Shown: positions 63,084-64,000 of the stretch, piece after piece
Layout of the letters: the number at the start of each line of letters is the position of its first letter
Position numbering within the stretch: position 1 is the first letter of the stretch
From: Terriglobia bacterium
GTDB taxonomy: Bacteria > Acidobacteriota > Terriglobia > Acidiferrales > UBA7541
NCBI GenBank assembly: GCA_023512135.1
Contig: JAIMAG010000011.1
Coordinates: forward strand, 1-64,000
Length of the DNA: 64,000 nt
Direction: 5' to 3'
Notes under the pieces: generated by a model
Seen by the model: the letters and a program-made list of their open reading frames with translations, nothing else
Databases searched by the model: none
What the model was told of the DNA's origin: nothing
Made by a program: the position numbers and the translations under genes

Positions 63084-64000
63084 ATGGAGTATGCGCTGAC
63101 CTCCCCTTCCCGGCGTATTCTGTTTCTCGGCGCCGTACTGCTGGTGGCGCTCGTGTTGGTGGGCGCTGGCGGCAGGGTGTATCTGGCCGCCCGGGCTGCG
63201 GCATCCGAGTCTCCGGAGGCACTGGCGCGGGCGCTGCGGCTGGAACCCGGCAACGCCGCGTACTGGCACCGCGCCGGATTGTTCTATCAGTTCGATTTCA
63301 CCCGGGCCGACATCGAAACCGCCATCGCGCATCTGCGGCGGGCCGCGGAGCTGAATCCGCACGAGGCAAACTACTGGCTCGATCTGGCCGCGGCACACGA
63401 AGCCGCAGGACGCATCGAACCGGCTCGCGAAGCTTTTCTGCGAGCCCGGCAGGCGTACCCGATCTCGGCGGAGGTCGGCTGGAAATACGGCAACTTTCTG
63501 CTGCGGCAGGGAGAGCTGGAAGCGGCGCTGGCCGAAATCCGTCGGGCGGTGGACACCGACCCGCGACTGGCCCGACTGGCTGTGGCGCTGTGCTGGCGCG
63601 CGACGGGCGACGCCGAGCGCGTGCTCGGCGAAGCGCTGCCGCAACGACGGGAAGCTTATCTGGCGGCACTGAGTTTCCTGCTGAGTGAGCGGCAGGCGGA
63701 GGCCGCCTTGGCCGCCTGGACGCGACTGGTGGTCCTGGGTCCGCCGGTGCCGTTGCGCGAGGTGCTGCCGCTGGTCGATGTGCTGATGCGCGGCGGTGGA
63801 GTGGACCGCGCGCGGCAGGTTTGGCTCGAAGCGTTGCGGATGGCAGGTGAGGACCCTGAAGGCAAGGCCGCGACTACGCTGGTGTGGAACGGCGGATTCG
63901 AACGGGATTTGGTGAATGGCGGATTCGGCTGGCGCACCCAGCCCGTGTCGGGAGCGGAAGTGGAACTGGACAGCCAAGTATACCGTTCCGCGCCGCGTGC
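63084..64000 (+). CDS. Membrane-anchored TPR protein (3' end off the window)
   Basis: The open frame begins at ATG 63084 and runs off the right edge, so only 305 residues are seen. It has an N-terminal membrane segment (residues 10-29, RRILFLGAVLLVALVLVGAGG), then about six tetratricopeptide-like helix pairs, for example DIETAIAHLRRAAELNPHEANYWLDLAAAHEAAGRIEPAREAFLRARQA and ELEAALAEIRRAVDTDPRLARLAVALCWRATGDAERVLGEALP. The visible end (WNGGFERDLVNGGFGWR) resembles the start of a carbohydrate-binding-like domain. The gene follows the fusion gene by 67 bases. Its part in the lasso pathway, if any, is not evident. Confidence 0.7.
   Translation, partial: MEYALTSPSRRILFLGAVLLVALVLVGAGGRVYLAARAAASESPEALARALRLEPGNAAYWHRAGLFYQFDFTRADIETAIAHLRRAAELNPHEANYWLDLAAAHEAAGRIEPAREAFLRARQAYPISAEVGWKYGNFLLRQGELEAALAEIRRAVDTDPRLARLAVALCWRATGDAERVLGEALPQRREAYLAALSFLLSERQAEAALAAWTRLVVLGPPVPLREVLPLVDVLMRGGGVDRARQVWLEALRMAGEDPEGKAATTLVWNGGFERDLVNGGFGWRTQPVSGAEVELDSQVYRSAPR

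Overview
The window is 64 kb of GC-rich bacterial chromosome with dense, mostly short-spaced genes, AGGAGG-type ribosome binding sites and frequent GTG starts. The gene content points to an acidobacterium: a VWFA protein of the Acidobacteria-associated type (51396-52439), many secreted M28, M14 and S9 peptidases, a PEP-CTERM protein and DUF4382/DUF5666 and DUF1028 proteins. No plasmid, phage, transposase or CRISPR array was seen. One segment (about 5290-6480) is clearly poorer in GC than the rest and looks acquired.

Layout. 1-8.5 kb: rpmB, a SurA-like foldase, a tandem DUF1259 protein coupled to a biotinyl-domain protein, a lipoprotein, an AT-richer island with a nuclease-like gene, and small accessory genes. 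8.6-10.8 kb: an ECF sigma factor and an unusual membrane anti-sigma factor fused to a polymer-forming domain. 11-16.6 kb: der, a MerR regulator, tRNA-Pro(GGG), surE and an S9 peptidase. 16.6-24.4 kb (minus strand): a dienoyl-CoA-reductase-like SDR, a ligase-ACP-acyltransferase fusion, an OmpA-like protein, rlmH, another SDR and HU. 24.7-30.9 kb: the classic rplU-rpmA-obgE-nadD-rsfS cluster behind a near-consensus promoter, then a sigma54 activator and the NAD salvage genes pncB and pncA. 31-42 kb: cytochrome c, a POT transporter, an M28 peptidase, the threonine-degradation pair tdh and kbl with a PEP-CTERM gene between them behind a likely sigma54 promoter, and an M14 peptidase. 42-49 kb (minus): thrS-infC-rpmI-rplT-pheS-pheT in the order known from E. 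coli, with an infC that appears to start at AUC and a pheT without the EMAP/tRNA-binding insert. 49-55 kb: two LemA genes and a GIDE-domain gene, the VWFA gene, archease, a DUF1028 protein and a Ni/Co transporter.

The most notable system is at the right end (55.0-64.0 kb): a lasso-peptide biosynthetic cluster. It has a divergent ABC-2 exporter, a PqqD-like B1, a transglutaminase-like B2 protease, an asparagine-synthetase-like C cyclase, two very small precursor genes lying in what looks like an 820-base non-coding gap (59629-59793 and 60162-60317), an HprK-like kinase and a nucleotidyltransferase fused to a SAM methyltransferase. A TPR membrane protein runs off the edge. The precursors share the leader pattern Y/W-x2-P-x-L-x3-G-x5-T. 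If cleaved two residues after the conserved Thr, both give cores that begin with Val, carry Asp at position 8 (ring closure) and end in Thr, a possible kinase target. This is a paeninodin-like arrangement with an added methyltransferase. The first precursor has an unclear start that may reflect a one-base frameshift.
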